64,000 nucleotides of DNA from the NCBI RefSeq assembly GCF_014701235.1, contig NZ_AP022873.1, forward strand, positions 1,550,001 through 1,614,000. Direction: 5' to 3'. The translations under genes and the position numbers were made by a program. Within the stretch, counting starts at the first letter, position 1; each line of letters opens with the position of its first letter. This document shows, in pieces, positions 1-9,653 of the stretch. The DNA comes from Dissulfurispira thermophila (lineage in GTDB: Bacteria; Nitrospirota; Thermodesulfovibrionia; Thermodesulfovibrionales; Dissulfurispiraceae). Below the pieces are notes generated by a model. That model had not been told where the DNA came from. It did no database searches and saw only the letters and a program-made list of their open reading frames with translations.

Positions 1-335
1 CCAATGGCAAAGTCCACTGCATCCTTAACTGTCTTTATATTTTCCATAGATGGAAGAGATTTATTTTTCCCAAGAAAGAATTCAGACTCTACAATAGCCC
101 TCATATACTGGGATATGTCTTCCCATCCCTCTGGCTCGACATCTCCTATCATTGGCAATAAATCTGAAAATGTCTTTTCGTGGATTAATTCTTTCTCTGC
201 AAGGGTAGTGAAAAGTTTGTTCATGCCTTCATTATCTTTCTTGAATTTCTCTGCCATCGAAGTGTAAAACTGATACCCCAATTTTTCTGTCTGAATAGCC
301 TGACTTACAACCTCTCTGATAGAAAATTTCTCCAT
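1..335 (-). CDS. Rubrerythrin-like ferritin-fold protein (3' end beyond window)
   Basis: The visible N-terminal 111 residues start MEKFSIREVV and contain two helices typical of the rubrerythrin/ferritin-like superfamily, with EKLGYQFYTSMAE followed by a second segment EKELIHEKTF, which matches the E-x-x-x-x-H iron-ligand pattern. Such proteins bind a di-iron centre in the cytoplasm and usually detoxify peroxide in anaerobes. The ATG at 335 is preceded by AAGGAGGA, so the start is secure. The gene runs off the left edge, so the rest of the fold, and any C-terminal rubredoxin domain, cannot be seen. A short dispersed repeat (TTAACCTCAACC type) lies just upstream of the ribosome-binding site. 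The assignment to the superfamily is fairly firm; the exact activity is not known. Confidence 0.7.
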   Translation of the reverse strand, partial: MEKFSIREVVSQAIQTEKLGYQFYTSMAEKFKKDNEGMNKLFTTLAEKELIHEKTFSDLLPMIGDVEPEGWEDISQYMRAIVESEFFLGKNKSLPSMENIKTVKDAVDFAI

Positions 336-372
336 AATAGTCCTCCTTATCCTTAACCTCAACCTAATAATA

Positions 373-660
373 TTACTCCACTTTCAACAGTTTTCTCAAG
401 CGTCTGTCTGCTTGAAACACCTCATCTACATTATCTCCTATTAATTCCCATGAATAATCACCTTTTGCATTTCTGTGTAGCTTTATCCTGACAGGCTTTT
501 TAGGCTTTATCTGCTGTATCTGCGAATCTTTGCTGAATTGAAACTGCTGGCTCTTGTCAGCACCTATGGCATGGTAAGGTATAAAAATTGAAAATGCAAA
601 AAGCAAGATCAAAAAACACAATTTGAAATTAAACCCGTTATTTATGTTTAATTTTGCCAT
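373..660 (-). CDS. Small exported protein of unknown function
   Basis: This is a 95-residue protein with an N-terminal hydrophobic segment (about residues 12-34, ending near YHAIGA) that looks like a cleavable signal peptide. The mature part is short, basic and polar, with the pattern KPKKPVRIKLHRN and a YSWEL segment near the middle. I recognise no family. Its ATG overlaps the TGA stop of nadE by one base (TGATG), which suggests translational coupling as the last gene of the nitroreductase-nadE run. TTG and GTG codons immediately upstream in frame are alternative starts, but the coupled ATG is preferred. Confidence 0.55.
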   Translation of the reverse strand: MAKLNINNGFNFKLCFLILLFAFSIFIPYHAIGADKSQQFQFSKDSQIQQIKPKKPVRIKLHRNAKGDYSWELIGDNVDEVFQADRRLRKLLKVE

Positions 661-2390
661 CACCAACTCCTATATCTATTTGTTATTGGGAATCTTCTAT
701 CTCTACCAAATGCCCTCGGGGTTATCTTTATTCCGGGTGGAGATTGTCTCCTTTTATACTCACTGGTGTCAACCATCTTGATTACCTTTCTTACACACTC
801 CTCTTCACAGCCAAGATTGATTATTTCATCAAAGCTCTTGTCTTCTTCTACATATGCCTTTAGTATGGGATCAAGAATTTCATATGGAGGAAGTGTGTCT
901 GTATCCTTTTGACCTGATTTCAATTCAGCAGATGGCTCTTTTAATAAAACCCTTTCGGGGATTAAAGCCTTGCCCTCTTTTTGATTTTTCCATTTACATA
1001 TCCTGTAAACCAGTGTCTTTGCAACATCTTTAATCACAGCAAATCCTCCAGCCATATCACCATAAAGGGTTGCATATCCAACACTCATTTCTGACTTATT
1101 GCCAGTTGTTAGCACAAGCCATCCAAATTTATTAGAAAATGCCATTAGAATATTGCCCCTTATGCGCGCTTGAATGTTTTCTTCTGTGGTATTAGATGGC
1201 ATGTCTTTGAATTGAGGCTTCAGTGTATCAAGATATGTCTCAAAAATATCATTTATAGGCACTTCTATAATATTTATCTCAAGATTTTTTGCAAGCTCAT
1301 ACGCATCTTCTCTGCTCTCTTTGGATGTATAAGGAGACGGCATAAATATGCCTGTAACATTATCCCTTCCTATAGCATCTACAGCAATGGTAGCAACTAA
1401 AGAAGAATCTATCCCGCCGCTCAAACCAATGCACACCTTTTTAAATCCATTTTTACGAACATAATCTCTTGTGCCAAGGACAAGGGCATTATAGACTTCT
1501 TCCTCAATATGAAGGGGTGGAGAGGTAAATGGGTGAATGGGTGAATGGGTAGGAGACCGTTTCTTCCTTTCAATGATAATTTTTTCTACCATCCCCTTTC
1601 CAAGTGCGATAATCTGCTGTCTTCTGCGCGGATTATGCAGTCTTTTCATGAATACTGCGTCTAAATCTAAATCAACAATAATCATGTCCTCATCAAATTG
1701 TTTTGCTACACTAATAACATTTCCATCATGGTCAACTACAAAGCTCCGACCATCGAATACAAGTTCATCTTGTCCACCAACAGTATTTAGATATGCCATA
1801 ATTATATTGCTATCTGATGCACGGGTGGACAGCATTTTTTCTCTAAAAGAGGTTTTTCCAATGTGATACGGAGAGGCATTGATATTGATTATGAACTCTG
1901 CGCCTGATAATGCCTGAATAGTAGCAGGTCCTTCAGGATACCATATGTCTTCACAAATATTTACTCCAAAAGTTACATCTCCCATCTGATATACAGGATA
2001 CCTTGTGCCAGCCTGAAAATATCTGTATTCATCAAAAACCCCATAATTGGGAAGATGCACTTTATGGTAAATATCAACAATATTTTTTTTGTGAATTACT
2101 GCTATAGCATTATATATGTCATCTCTTTTATCAACAAATCCAACAATTACAATGAAATCATCTACAATGTGCTGAATATCTCTTAGGGCATTTAAGTTGT
2201 CTTCTATAAACTGTGGCTTTAAAAGCAAATCTTCAGGTGGATAGCCAGTAATTGCAAGCTCAGGAAAAGCTATTATATCAGGCTTGTATCTATCAGCATC
2301 ATTTATAAATCTAACTATTTTCTCAACATTACCACTGAAGTCGCCAACAGTGGAATTTATCTGGCAAAGGGCAATCCTTGCTGTTTTCAT
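660..2390 (-). CDS. nadE: Glutamine-dependent NAD+ synthetase
   Basis: The 576-residue protein catalyses the last step of NAD synthesis, amidating deamido-NAD with ammonia released from glutamine. The N-terminal half is a nitrilase-type amidohydrolase with Glu in [10 protein letters not shown] (about residue 44), Lys in HKVHLPNYG (about 110) and Cys in VNICEDIW (about 147). The C-terminal half is the ATP-pyrophosphatase domain with the P-loop SGGIDSS and the motif [14 protein letters not shown]. Between the domains is an unusual insert rich in Pro, His, Ser and Thr ([11 protein letters not shown]), encoded by a tandem repeat of GGGTGAAT-type units, which probably inserted as intergenic-type DNA. 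The gene lies 17 bases downstream of the nitroreductase gene. It ends with TGA, showing that TGA is a normal stop in this genome. Confidence 0.95.
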   Translation of the reverse strand: MKTARIALCQINSTVGDFSGNVEKIVRFINDADRYKPDIIAFPELAITGYPPEDLLLKPQFIEDNLNALRDIQHIVDDFIVIVGFVDKRDDIYNAIAVIHKKNIVDIYHKVHLPNYGVFDEYRYFQAGTRYPVYQMGDVTFGVNICEDIWYPEGPATIQALSGAEFIININASPYHIGKTSFREKMLSTRASDSNIIMAYLNTVGGQDELVFDGRSFVVDHDGNVISVAKQFDEDMIIVDLDLDAVFMKRLHNPRRRQQIIALGKGMVEKIIIERKKRSPTHSPIHPFTSPPLHIEEEVYNALVLGTRDYVRKNGFKKVCIGLSGGIDSSLVATIAVDAIGRDNVTGIFMPSPYTSKESREDAYELAKNLEINIIEVPINDIFETYLDTLKPQFKDMPSNTTEENIQARIRGNILMAFSNKFGWLVLTTGNKSEMSVGYATLYGDMAGGFAVIKDVAKTLVYRICKWKNQKEGKALIPERVLLKEPSAELKSGQKDTDTLPPYEILDPILKAYVEEDKSFDEIINLGCEEECVRKVIKMVDTSEYKRRQSPPGIKITPRAFGRDRRFPITNRYRSW

Positions 2391-2407
2391 ATAATGATTT
2401 TAGCACA

Positions 2408-3070
2408 CTATTGGATCCATTTCACTATTTCATTGACATCAACCCTATCAGTTCTAAAACTATTAGCTTTATCCTCAACATCTGGATAGCCTATGGATAT
2501 GCCAAGAACAAGCCTCTTTGACTCAGGTATGCCAAGAAATTTCTTGACCACATCTGAATAATCCGTGAGAAATGCCTGAGGCACTGTTCCAAGACCATAT
2601 GAATGTGCTGCAAGCATAAGGCTCTGAGTAAACAGACCAATATCAAACAATGACCAGAGTGGGAGAGATGCATCTTGAAAAAGAAATATGCCATGAGGTG
2701 CTCCGTAAAACCTGAAATTTGCTATCTTTGACCTTTTACCAACCTCAGGATCGCTGAAGTCAATACCAAATCTTTCGCTCCTTTTCTTGAAAAGCTCTTT
2801 TATACGAATATCTATATGCGAGGGCCATGATTGAGGCTCTGGAATATCAGGTCTTGGCTTTTCACCTCTTTCAAACACCTCGATAAGATGCTTTGATAAT
2901 TCATCTTTTTTAGAGCCTGATACTATCACTGCCTCCCATGGCTGTGTGTTTTTATAAGAAGGACTCCATCTGGCAGTATCAAAAACACTCATTAATATTT
3001 CCTTTGATACAGGCTCAGGCTTGAATTTTCTGATACTCATCCTTGTTTTAATGCATTCAAGTGCATCCAT
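2408..3070 (-). CDS. Nitroreductase-family flavoprotein
   Basis: The 220-residue protein belongs to the FMN-dependent nitroreductase fold. Its N-terminus, ALECIKTRMSIRKFKPEPV, is the classic dimer and FMN-binding start, followed by ARWSPSYKNTQPWEAVIV and, later, QSLMLAAHSYGLGTVPQAF and LVLGISIGYPD. These are the usual conserved blocks. Members reduce quinones, nitroaromatics or other electron acceptors with NAD(P)H; the substrate cannot be inferred. The ATG at 3070 has GGAGG seven bases upstream. It is followed closely by nadE on the same strand, which may give a loose functional link through nicotinamide cofactors, but that is inference only. Confidence 0.85.
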   Translation of the reverse strand: MDALECIKTRMSIRKFKPEPVSKEILMSVFDTARWSPSYKNTQPWEAVIVSGSKKDELSKHLIEVFERGEKPRPDIPEPQSWPSHIDIRIKELFKKRSERFGIDFSDPEVGKRSKIANFRFYGAPHGIFLFQDASLPLWSLFDIGLFTQSLMLAAHSYGLGTVPQAFLTDYSDVVKKFLGIPESKRLVLGISIGYPDVEDKANSFRTDRVDVNEIVKWIQ

Positions 3071-3112
3071 AAAAAACCTCCATACATATTAAGTGTCAAA
3101 GTGTCAGAGTCT

Positions 3113-3700
3113 TTAATCTTTAATCTTTGATACCCTGACACTTTTAAAGTCTGTCCTCTGTCCTTCACTCTGACGCAGAATGTTAAGCAGTTTTCTTGCT
3201 ATCATAAAGATCCTCAAATATTTTTCATCCTGATAATCTCTATATGTATTTATATGAGGAATAAACTGACCCTTTTTAAAGATCAATGTTACCTCAGCAT
3301 AAATACCATCTTTTAAGTATATCCTATGAGAATAGTCTTTTGTAGAGGCAAGTACTATTTTCGCAGGGGTCAGATAGCCAGGGTCAAGATTTATATTTCG
3401 TCTTCGCACCCCATTTACATCAGATGAAAGACTTTTCTCAAGCTCATTAGTTATTAGCTTTATTGTGGAAAGATTTTCCTGATGTATCAGCTTTTTGAAA
3501 AATACAAATCTCCTATAAATAGACTCACCGAGTTCATCTTTGTAATAATCAGAAAAATCCCATTTTATTGCAGGGGTCTCCATAACAATCTCTCCAAATA
3601 TCCTTTCCAATGATTGTTGTGCTTCAATATAATAATCTTCATTTGAAAAAAGCGTACCTATAAAAAGAAGTGCCTTGTCTGGAGGAGTTGGTGATCCCAT
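3113..3700 (-). CDS. DUF4416 family protein
   Basis: The 195-residue protein matches the DUF4416 family, which is conserved in many anaerobes and has no assigned function. Recognisable blocks are KALLFIGTLFSN at the N-terminus, METPAIKWDFSDYYKDELG, and NLDPGYLTPAKIVLASTKD with KDGIYAEVTLIFKKGQF and YRDYQ near residues 115-160. It lies ten bases downstream of the tlpA-like gene, so the two are probably co-transcribed. The last roughly 17 residues (GQRTDFKSVRVSKIKD) are not family-like. They are encoded by a dispersed low-complexity repeat that seems to have replaced the native C-terminus. Confidence 0.8.
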   Translation of the reverse strand: MGSPTPPDKALLFIGTLFSNEDYYIEAQQSLERIFGEIVMETPAIKWDFSDYYKDELGESIYRRFVFFKKLIHQENLSTIKLITNELEKSLSSDVNGVRRRNINLDPGYLTPAKIVLASTKDYSHRIYLKDGIYAEVTLIFKKGQFIPHINTYRDYQDEKYLRIFMIARKLLNILRQSEGQRTDFKSVRVSKIKD

Positions 3701-3710
3701 CAGCCTTGAG

Positions 3711-4244
3711 CTAATTTAGACTATCATTTGTGAGCTTCATTATTTCAGCCATTACATCGGGGGAGTCCCAACGGATAGGACCGATTACCTTTTCTATTAT
3801 TATTCCTTTTTTGTTTATCACAAAGGTCTCAGGGACACCTGTAATTCCATATTCCATTGATACATTTTTATCATCTATCAACACAGGGAAATTAAAACCA
3901 TTTGCCTTCATATAATCCATCGCATTTGCAGGACTGTCTTTGTAAAGCACAGATATAAAAACCATGCTGTTATTTCCTTTTTGAGCCTCCACGAGACCCT
4001 GAATAGATGGATTTTCCATCTTACAGGTGTCTCACCACGGCGCCCAGAAATGAAGAAGGACAGTCTTTCCCTTCAAATCAGACAGTCTCCATATCTTGCC
4101 CTCTATATCTTTCAGTTCAAATGCTGGTGCATCAAGTCCTTTAGCTGCACGCTTTCCGTGATGCTCTGCTGTCTTTGTAAGAAAAAGTATTGCTGCTACA
4201 CCAGCAGCAAAAATAATCGCCAATACAAATCCTTTACCTTTCAT
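3711..4244 (-). CDS. TlpA-like thioredoxin-fold protein, predicted selenoprotein (W-U-x-x-C)
   Basis: One frame of 177 residues is interrupted by a single TGA at 4034-4032, precisely where the first cysteine of the thioredoxin active site belongs: the sequence reads FWAPW, TGA, D-T-C-K. Read as selenocysteine this gives U71-D-T-C74. The N-terminus has one membrane segment (about residues 5-23), then the TlpA/AhpC-TSA signature APAFELKDIEGKIWRLSDLKGKTVLLHFWAPW, and after the TGA the conserved cis-Pro loop GITGVPETFVI. The protein should be a membrane-anchored periplasmic thiol or selenol oxidoreductase. A strong nested hairpin starts at the TGA (see separate entry). A disrupted pseudogene is the alternative, but the intact frame on both sides and the exact Cys position favour Sec. 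Automated callers would split it into 70- and 102-residue genes. Confidence 0.8.
3993..4034 (-). promoter_or_regulatory. Candidate bacterial SECIS hairpin in tlpA-like mRNA
   Basis: Starting within the in-frame TGA, the mRNA can form a nested stem. GAGAC (4033-4029) pairs with GTCTC (3997-3993), CCTG (4027-4024) pairs with CAGG (4001-3998), and an apical stem GATGGA (4020-4015) pairs with TCCATC (4011-4006) around a loop of three A. One unpaired A and a small TAA/TATT internal loop separate the parts. About 15 bases lie between TGA and the G-containing top of the stem, the lower edge of known bSECIS spacing. The pairing is seen directly; its role in SelB recruitment is inferred. Confidence 0.65.
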
Positions 4245-4265
4245 CTTAACCTCAACCTTAACCTC

Positions 4266-6722
4266 TTAATTGACCGATACAAGCATTGATTCTTCTGCTT
4301 CAATGAAAGCAGGTCTATCATGCTCAAGGATTACTTTTACCACAGATGTGTTTTTGAATCTGCCCTTTATCAGCTCCTCTGAAAGATAATCTTCTATCTC
4401 GCGGGCAATAGCCCTTCTCATTGGTCTTGCTCCGTAGGTAGGCTGATAATATTTATTAAGCAGCCATTCCTTGACCTCGTCAGATACATCTATAGTCAAT
4501 GCATGCTCTGCAAGTTTCTTATTGGTCTCTATTATCAGAAGATCGACAATTGACAACAAGTGCTGTCTTTCAAGAGGATGAAAGACTACTGTTTCATCAA
4601 CACGATTAAGAAACTCGGGGTTAAATGTCCTTTTTAATTCTGATAAGACATTTTCTTTCATCTTGTTATATGCATCTTCCGATGAGGCACTATAAAATCC
4701 GAGTGGGGTTGCCTTTTCTATAATCCTTGCCCCAAGATTAGATGTCATAATGATTATAGTATTTCTGAAATCTACTTTTCTGCCATAACTATCGGTAAGC
4801 ACACCTTCATCAAGAATTTGTAAAAGCATGTTAAAGACATCTTGATGCGCCTTTTCTATCTCATCAAAAAGTATTACAGAATACGGCCTCTTTCGGATTT
4901 TCTCTGTGAGCTGGCCACCCTCTTCGTAACCCACATAGCCAGGAGGTGCGCCCGTTAATCTCGATACATTAAATCTCTCCATATACTCTGACATATCAAG
5001 TTTTACAAGTGCATTCTCATCATTAAACATGAACTCTGCAAGTGCTTTTGCAAGCTCGGTCTTTCCAACGCCGGTTGGACCAAGAAAGAAAAACGACCCA
5101 ATAGGTCTATTTTTGTTTTTCAAGCCCGCCCTTGATCTGCGAATTGCCTTTGCTACAGCCTTTATAGCATCATCTTGACCAATTATTCTCATATGCAAGG
5201 TCTCTTCCATTTTCAAGAGTTTCTCTGATTCAGCTTCCTCAAGCTTATAAAGGGGGATTCCTGTCATCTTCGAAACAGTATATGCTATATCTTCCTCTCC
5301 AACCACAGGGATTTCCTTGTTCAGAGAATCCCTCCACTTTTTATACTGGAGTTCGTAAGTCTTTTTGAGCCTATCTTCTTGCGCCCTGACAGCTTGAGCC
5401 TTTTCAATATCATGCAATCTCACATATAGGCTCTTTTCTTTTGCAAGCTGGATTAACTCAGTTTCCATATCTCTTAGTTCCTGTGGGATTGTTGCTCTTT
5501 TGAGTTTAAGTCTCGAACCAGTCTCGTCTATTACATCAATTGCCTTGTCAGGAAGGTATCTGTCTGTTATATACCTATCAGATAGCCTTGCAGCAGCTAT
5601 AATTGCTTCATCGCTGAACTTTACCTTATGATGATTCTCATACTTTGGTCTTATGCCTTTTAAAATCTCTATAGTTGTCTCTTCATTTGGTGCCTGAATG
5701 TATATAGGCTGAAATCTTCTTTCGAGTGCACCGTCTTTTTCTATATATTTTCTGTATTCATCAGGAGTTGTTGCACCTATGCACTGCAACTCTCCTCTTG
5801 AAAGTGCAGGCTTTAACATATTAGATGCATCAACAGAGCCTTCTGCAGCACCAGCCCCAACAAGTGTATGAAACTCATCCACAAACAAAATAATATTTCT
5901 CTCAGATTGAAGTATCTCACGCATTACTGCCTTGAGCCTTTCTTCAAACTGTCCCCTATATTTCGTACCAGCAATAAGAGCGCCAACATCGAGGGAAATT
6001 ATCCTCTTGCCTATGAGGGTATCAGGGATATCTCCCATAACTATCTTTTGCGCAAGCCCTTCTACAATTGCAGTTTTGCCAACTCCGGGTTCTCCGATTA
6101 TAGCAGGGTTGTTCTTAAGCCTTCTGCCAAGCACCTGGATTACTCGCTCTATCTCATCCTCTCTGCCGATTACAGGATCGAGCTTTCCTTCAACGGCAAG
6201 AAGTGTGAGGTCTCTGCCAAACTCGTCGAGTGCTGGTGTATTTGTCCTTCTACGCTCTTTATGGTGGTGTGTTTGCTGAAATTGCGGCTTGATTGCAAGG
6301 TTGATAGTCAACTGCCTTGCACTTAACAAATTAGCACCAAGGTTTCTGAGAATCTTGCCAGCAATGCCCTCGTCTTCTCTTATGAGACCTAAAAGGAGAT
6401 GCTCACTCCCTATATAGTTATGACCTAAAAGTCTTGCCTCTTCTATAGACAACTCCAACACCTTCTTTGCCCTTGGTGTAAATGGAATATCACCGAATGT
6501 CAAAAGGTTGCTACCTACAGGCAGATTTCTCTCTACCTCGAATCGTATTTCATCTATAGACAAGCCCATCTTTCTTAGTATAGCAATGGGTATGGTGTCT
6601 TCTTCTCTTAATATAGCCAGAAGGAGATGTTCTGTGCCTAAATAGTCATTGTTTCTTCTTTCAGCCTCTTCCTTAGCATATATTATTACCTTTCTTCCTC
6701 TCTCTGTAAATTTCTCAAACAT
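4266..6722 (-). CDS. clpC: ATP-dependent Clp protease ATP-binding subunit ClpC
   Basis: The 818-residue AAA+ unfoldase should feed substrates to ClpP in the cytoplasm. It has two N-terminal Clp_N repeats (residues about 1-150), a first AAA module with [13 protein letters not shown] and the VDEFHTL Walker B, a UvrB-like coiled linker, and a second AAA module with [20 protein letters not shown] and the sensor TSNLGA. The chosen ATG (6722, [13 protein letters not shown]) is the family's usual start and has AAGGAG seven bases upstream; a longer reading adds 16 unlikely residues. The gene is divergent from priA, with their starts under 90 bases apart. It is followed after 21 bases, filled by a dispersed TTAACCTCAACC repeat, by the tlpA-like gene. 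Confidence 0.93.
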   Translation of the reverse strand: MFEKFTERGRKVIIYAKEEAERRNNDYLGTEHLLLAILREEDTIPIAILRKMGLSIDEIRFEVERNLPVGSNLLTFGDIPFTPRAKKVLELSIEEARLLGHNYIGSEHLLLGLIREDEGIAGKILRNLGANLLSARQLTINLAIKPQFQQTHHHKERRRTNTPALDEFGRDLTLLAVEGKLDPVIGREDEIERVIQVLGRRLKNNPAIIGEPGVGKTAIVEGLAQKIVMGDIPDTLIGKRIISLDVGALIAGTKYRGQFEERLKAVMREILQSERNIILFVDEFHTLVGAGAAEGSVDASNMLKPALSRGELQCIGATTPDEYRKYIEKDGALERRFQPIYIQAPNEETTIEILKGIRPKYENHHKVKFSDEAIIAAARLSDRYITDRYLPDKAIDVIDETGSRLKLKRATIPQELRDMETELIQLAKEKSLYVRLHDIEKAQAVRAQEDRLKKTYELQYKKWRDSLNKEIPVVGEEDIAYTVSKMTGIPLYKLEEAESEKLLKMEETLHMRIIGQDDAIKAVAKAIRRSRAGLKNKNRPIGSFFFLGPTGVGKTELAKALAEFMFNDENALVKLDMSEYMERFNVSRLTGAPPGYVGYEEGGQLTEKIRKRPYSVILFDEIEKAHQDVFNMLLQILDEGVLTDSYGRKVDFRNTIIIMTSNLGARIIEKATPLGFYSASSEDAYNKMKENVLSELKRTFNPEFLNRVDETVVFHPLERQHLLSIVDLLIIETNKKLAEHALTIDVSDEVKEWLLNKYYQPTYGARPMRRAIAREIEDYLSEELIKGRFKNTSVVKVILEHDRPAFIEAEESMLVSVN

Positions 6723-6809
6723 CTCTATTCTCCTTGAATGGTATATAAAAATATTACTTGTTTTGAACAAAGGTTGTCAACAAAGCCCTATATCTTTTAT
6801 CTTATCTAC

Positions 6810-8699
6810 ATGATGTATGCTGATGTTGTTTTCCCATTTAAGCTTTCGCCTCTTACTTATAAAGTGCCTGAAGATGCACCTGATAACTTAAAAGGCAGAA
6901 TAGTAAAAGCACCTCTTATGGGCAAAGGTCACTATGGACTAATTGTATCAGCAAGGAATGAATCATTGTTAGAGAAAAAAAAGAATATCAAGATGATTCA
7001 AGAGATACATCATCATTTTGCATCAGAATCAACCCTTTCATTTATGAAATGGCTTTCTGATTATTACCTTAGTCCTATGGGAATTGCTCTAAAAAGCATT
7101 TTTTTCGAAGAAGCAGTAAATATATGCGTAAAACATGATGTATCATGCATCGAGAGTCAAAGGGGTACCAAAAAAGTCGCAAACTTTCAACACTCTTATA
7201 AATCATTTCTCTATCATGCACCGTCAATATCTCACGAATATTATTTGCTTGATGAGGTCTTAAATAGAACATATCCTGACATACACGGCGCTGTAATCCT
7301 TGTCCCAGAGGTCAGTCAGATAGAGAATCTCCATGATATGCTGAAGAATATATTTGGTGAAAGACTATGTGTTATACACAGCAAACTTACAAAAAACAAA
7401 AGATTAGAGACTATCAAACAAATAATCACAGGACAATCTGATATAATACTTGGCACAAGGTCTGCCATACTTGTCCCTATCAGTAATATCTCTTTTATAG
7501 CGGTTACAAGCGAGCACAGCACTTCTTACAAAGGCGAAGAAGGACTAAGATATAATGCAAGGGATGCAGCAGTAATGAGAGGTTTTATCGAAAAGTCGCA
7601 TGTGTTTCTATCTTCTGTCTGCCCGTCTGTGGAATCCATATATAATGTGAAGACAGGCAAATATAGTCCCACTGCTCCATCACATATTGCCCCCCAGAAA
7701 GTCGAGAATCGGCCTAAAATAAAAATTATTGACTCAAGACTCAAAGGACAAAAGACAATGACTATATCCAGAGATGTTATAAAACAGGCAAGAGATATTG
7801 CATCAAAAGGAGGGAGATTTCTCTTTATCATTAATACAAGAGGATACTCACTCATAAGATGTGAGGATTGCGGACATATAGCACAATGCAACAAATGTAA
7901 CATACCACTGGTGTTTTATAAAAACAGAAATATCGTTAAATGCCACTATTGCGGCTTTGAACAAACAATCCACGAAAGCTGTGAGGAATGTAAAGGCTTT
8001 AATATAAAACCATTTGGAGCTGGTATAGAAAAGATAAAGGAAGAAATAGAAGATGTATTGAAAATAAAGACCATTACTTTAGGAAAAGACTATATGCCGT
8101 GGGTTATTGACAAAGACATTGATGCAGCCTCTTTTGCAATTGGGACATCTTATACAGCAAAAAAACTTAGGGATGAAAAATTCGATGCCATTGCTCTATT
8201 TAATACAGACTGGCTTTTTACACGGCCAGATTTCAGGGCATATGAGAGGACATTTCAGGAAATAACAATGCTTACAAATATCTTAAAGCCTGACGGCTCA
8301 CTCTATTTACAGACATGGTATCCGAAAAAAAGGATTTTAAGATTTATAAAAAACTATGATTTTAAGACATTTTACGAGTATGAATTACTACAGAGGAAAA
8401 TCCTCGATTATCCACCATTTTCGAGGATCATACTCTTCAATATATTCATGAAAAAAAATGCAGAAAGATCTTTACATGATATAGATGAAATAATAAATAA
8501 TATCGATAAACAGGGGTTAGAGATATTAGGACCGGTTGATATTGCATCGCCCCTGAAATCATATAAATATTGTCTGCAAATATTTATGAAGTCAAAAGAT
8601 AGGAAGATATTACATAGTCAGGCAGAAAGGCTTTTAATCGAATTAAAAAAAATAAAGGGCGCAAAGATAAACGCAGATGTTGACCCGCTAAAGATATAA
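6810..8699 (+). CDS. priA: PriA-like primosomal protein N' lacking helicase motifs
   Basis: The 629-residue protein follows the PriA architecture. It has an N-terminal 3'BD-type start (MMYADVVFPFKL), a helicase-like core with ILVPEVSQIE, LGTRSAILVPI and GLRYNARDAAVMRG, a zinc-binding insert with eight cysteines (CEDCGHIAQCNKC, then CHYCGF and CEECKG), and a C-terminal domain with LDYPPFSRI. PriA restarts stalled replication forks. Its ATPase motifs are missing here: the Walker A site (normally GVTGSGKTE) reads HAPSISHEY, the DEEH box reads TSEH, GTGTE reads GAGIE, and the GRAGR arginine finger is absent. It is therefore probably a DNA-binding, non-helicase loading platform. The start among ATG 6810, 6813 and 6738 is uncertain; 6810 gives the family-like N-terminus. 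It overlaps ribF tail to tail by 12 bases. Confidence 0.85.
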   Translation: MMYADVVFPFKLSPLTYKVPEDAPDNLKGRIVKAPLMGKGHYGLIVSARNESLLEKKKNIKMIQEIHHHFASESTLSFMKWLSDYYLSPMGIALKSIFFEEAVNICVKHDVSCIESQRGTKKVANFQHSYKSFLYHAPSISHEYYLLDEVLNRTYPDIHGAVILVPEVSQIENLHDMLKNIFGERLCVIHSKLTKNKRLETIKQIITGQSDIILGTRSAILVPISNISFIAVTSEHSTSYKGEEGLRYNARDAAVMRGFIEKSHVFLSSVCPSVESIYNVKTGKYSPTAPSHIAPQKVENRPKIKIIDSRLKGQKTMTISRDVIKQARDIASKGGRFLFIINTRGYSLIRCEDCGHIAQCNKCNIPLVFYKNRNIVKCHYCGFEQTIHESCEECKGFNIKPFGAGIEKIKEEIEDVLKIKTITLGKDYMPWVIDKDIDAASFAIGTSYTAKKLRDEKFDAIALFNTDWLFTRPDFRAYERTFQEITMLTNILKPDGSLYLQTWYPKKRILRFIKNYDFKTFYEYELLQRKILDYPPFSRIILFNIFMKKNAERSLHDIDEIINNIDKQGLEILGPVDIASPLKSYKYCLQIFMKSKDRKILHSQAERLLIELKKIKGAKINADVDPLKI

Positions 8700-9653
8700 C
8701 TGGTCTTTTCTCTTTGAGAGTATCTGTTTTGCTTTTTGTATATCTTTTTTTATCTGGTCTTCAAGCTCACTAATTCCTGAAAATTTCTTTTCATCCCTTA
8801 TTCTGTCAATAAAGTGTATCCTTATCTGTTGTCCAAGCAAATTGCCACTGAAATCAAACAAATGAGCTTCATAGCTTTTTGAAATATCGCCAAAGGTTGG
8901 ATTTTTGCCTATATTAGCAACACCATCGTAAATTTCATAGGCTATAGCCCCTTGTCTACTGCACATTGAGACCTTTACAGCATAAACACCTTCTTTTGGC
9001 ACAAGTTCGTTTGAGGTGGTAATATTTGCAGTAGGCGTATGAAGCAGAGATGCCCCTCTTCCAGCCCCTTTAATCACCGTCCCATCAATATGATATGGCC
9101 TTCCAAGCATTCGCGACGCCTCACAGACCCTTCCTCTTAAAATAAGACTTCTTATTCTGCTACTGCTAACAATATCGTCATAAACCTTAGCATATCTGAC
9201 AACATTCACACCAAATCCGTATTTCTTCCCTCTTCTTCTAAGTAGTTCTGTCGTGCCCTTTTTACCCTTTCCAAAGGCATAATTATGACCAACAATTATC
9301 CATTTTGCCATTATTTTATCAATGATTACTTCTTTGATAAATCTATCCGGGTCAGTCTTTGCAAACTCCTTGCTAAAACCAATACATATGAGAACATCTA
9401 TGCCCGTATCTGATATGAGCCTTGCCTTGTCATCAAATGTTGTAAGCATCTTTAATCCCCTTTCAGGTGCAAGTACTCGCACAGGATGTGGCTCAAATGT
9501 TATTGCCACTGGTGTGCCATGAATTTCATTAGCCTTTTCTACAACCTTTTTTAATATCTTTTGATGCCCAACATGAACACCATCAAAATTTCCGATAGTG
9601 ACAACAGGATCTGGATAGTCCAATTTGTTGGATAAGTCTCTGATTATTTTCAT
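8688..9653 (-). CDS. ribF: Bifunctional riboflavin kinase / FAD synthetase
   Basis: The 321-residue enzyme phosphorylates riboflavin to FMN and adenylates FMN to FAD. The N-terminal nucleotidyltransferase domain shows VTIGNFDGVHVGHQKIL and later ISSSRIRSLILRG-type SSSxxR residues; the C-terminal flavokinase domain begins at RPYHIDGTVIKGAGRG and includes GVYAVKV and GKNPTFGD. The start ATG overlaps the coaE stop as ATGA, and coaE similarly overlaps mutS, so the three genes form a translationally coupled operon. The length is normal for the family and no key residue is missing. Confidence 0.93.
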   Translation of the reverse strand: MKIIRDLSNKLDYPDPVVTIGNFDGVHVGHQKILKKVVEKANEIHGTPVAITFEPHPVRVLAPERGLKMLTTFDDKARLISDTGIDVLICIGFSKEFAKTDPDRFIKEVIIDKIMAKWIIVGHNYAFGKGKKGTTELLRRRGKKYGFGVNVVRYAKVYDDIVSSSRIRSLILRGRVCEASRMLGRPYHIDGTVIKGAGRGASLLHTPTANITTSNELVPKEGVYAVKVSMCSRQGAIAYEIYDGVANIGKNPTFGDISKSYEAHLFDFSGNLLGQQIRIHFIDRIRDEKKFSGISELEDQIKKDIQKAKQILSKRKDQLYL

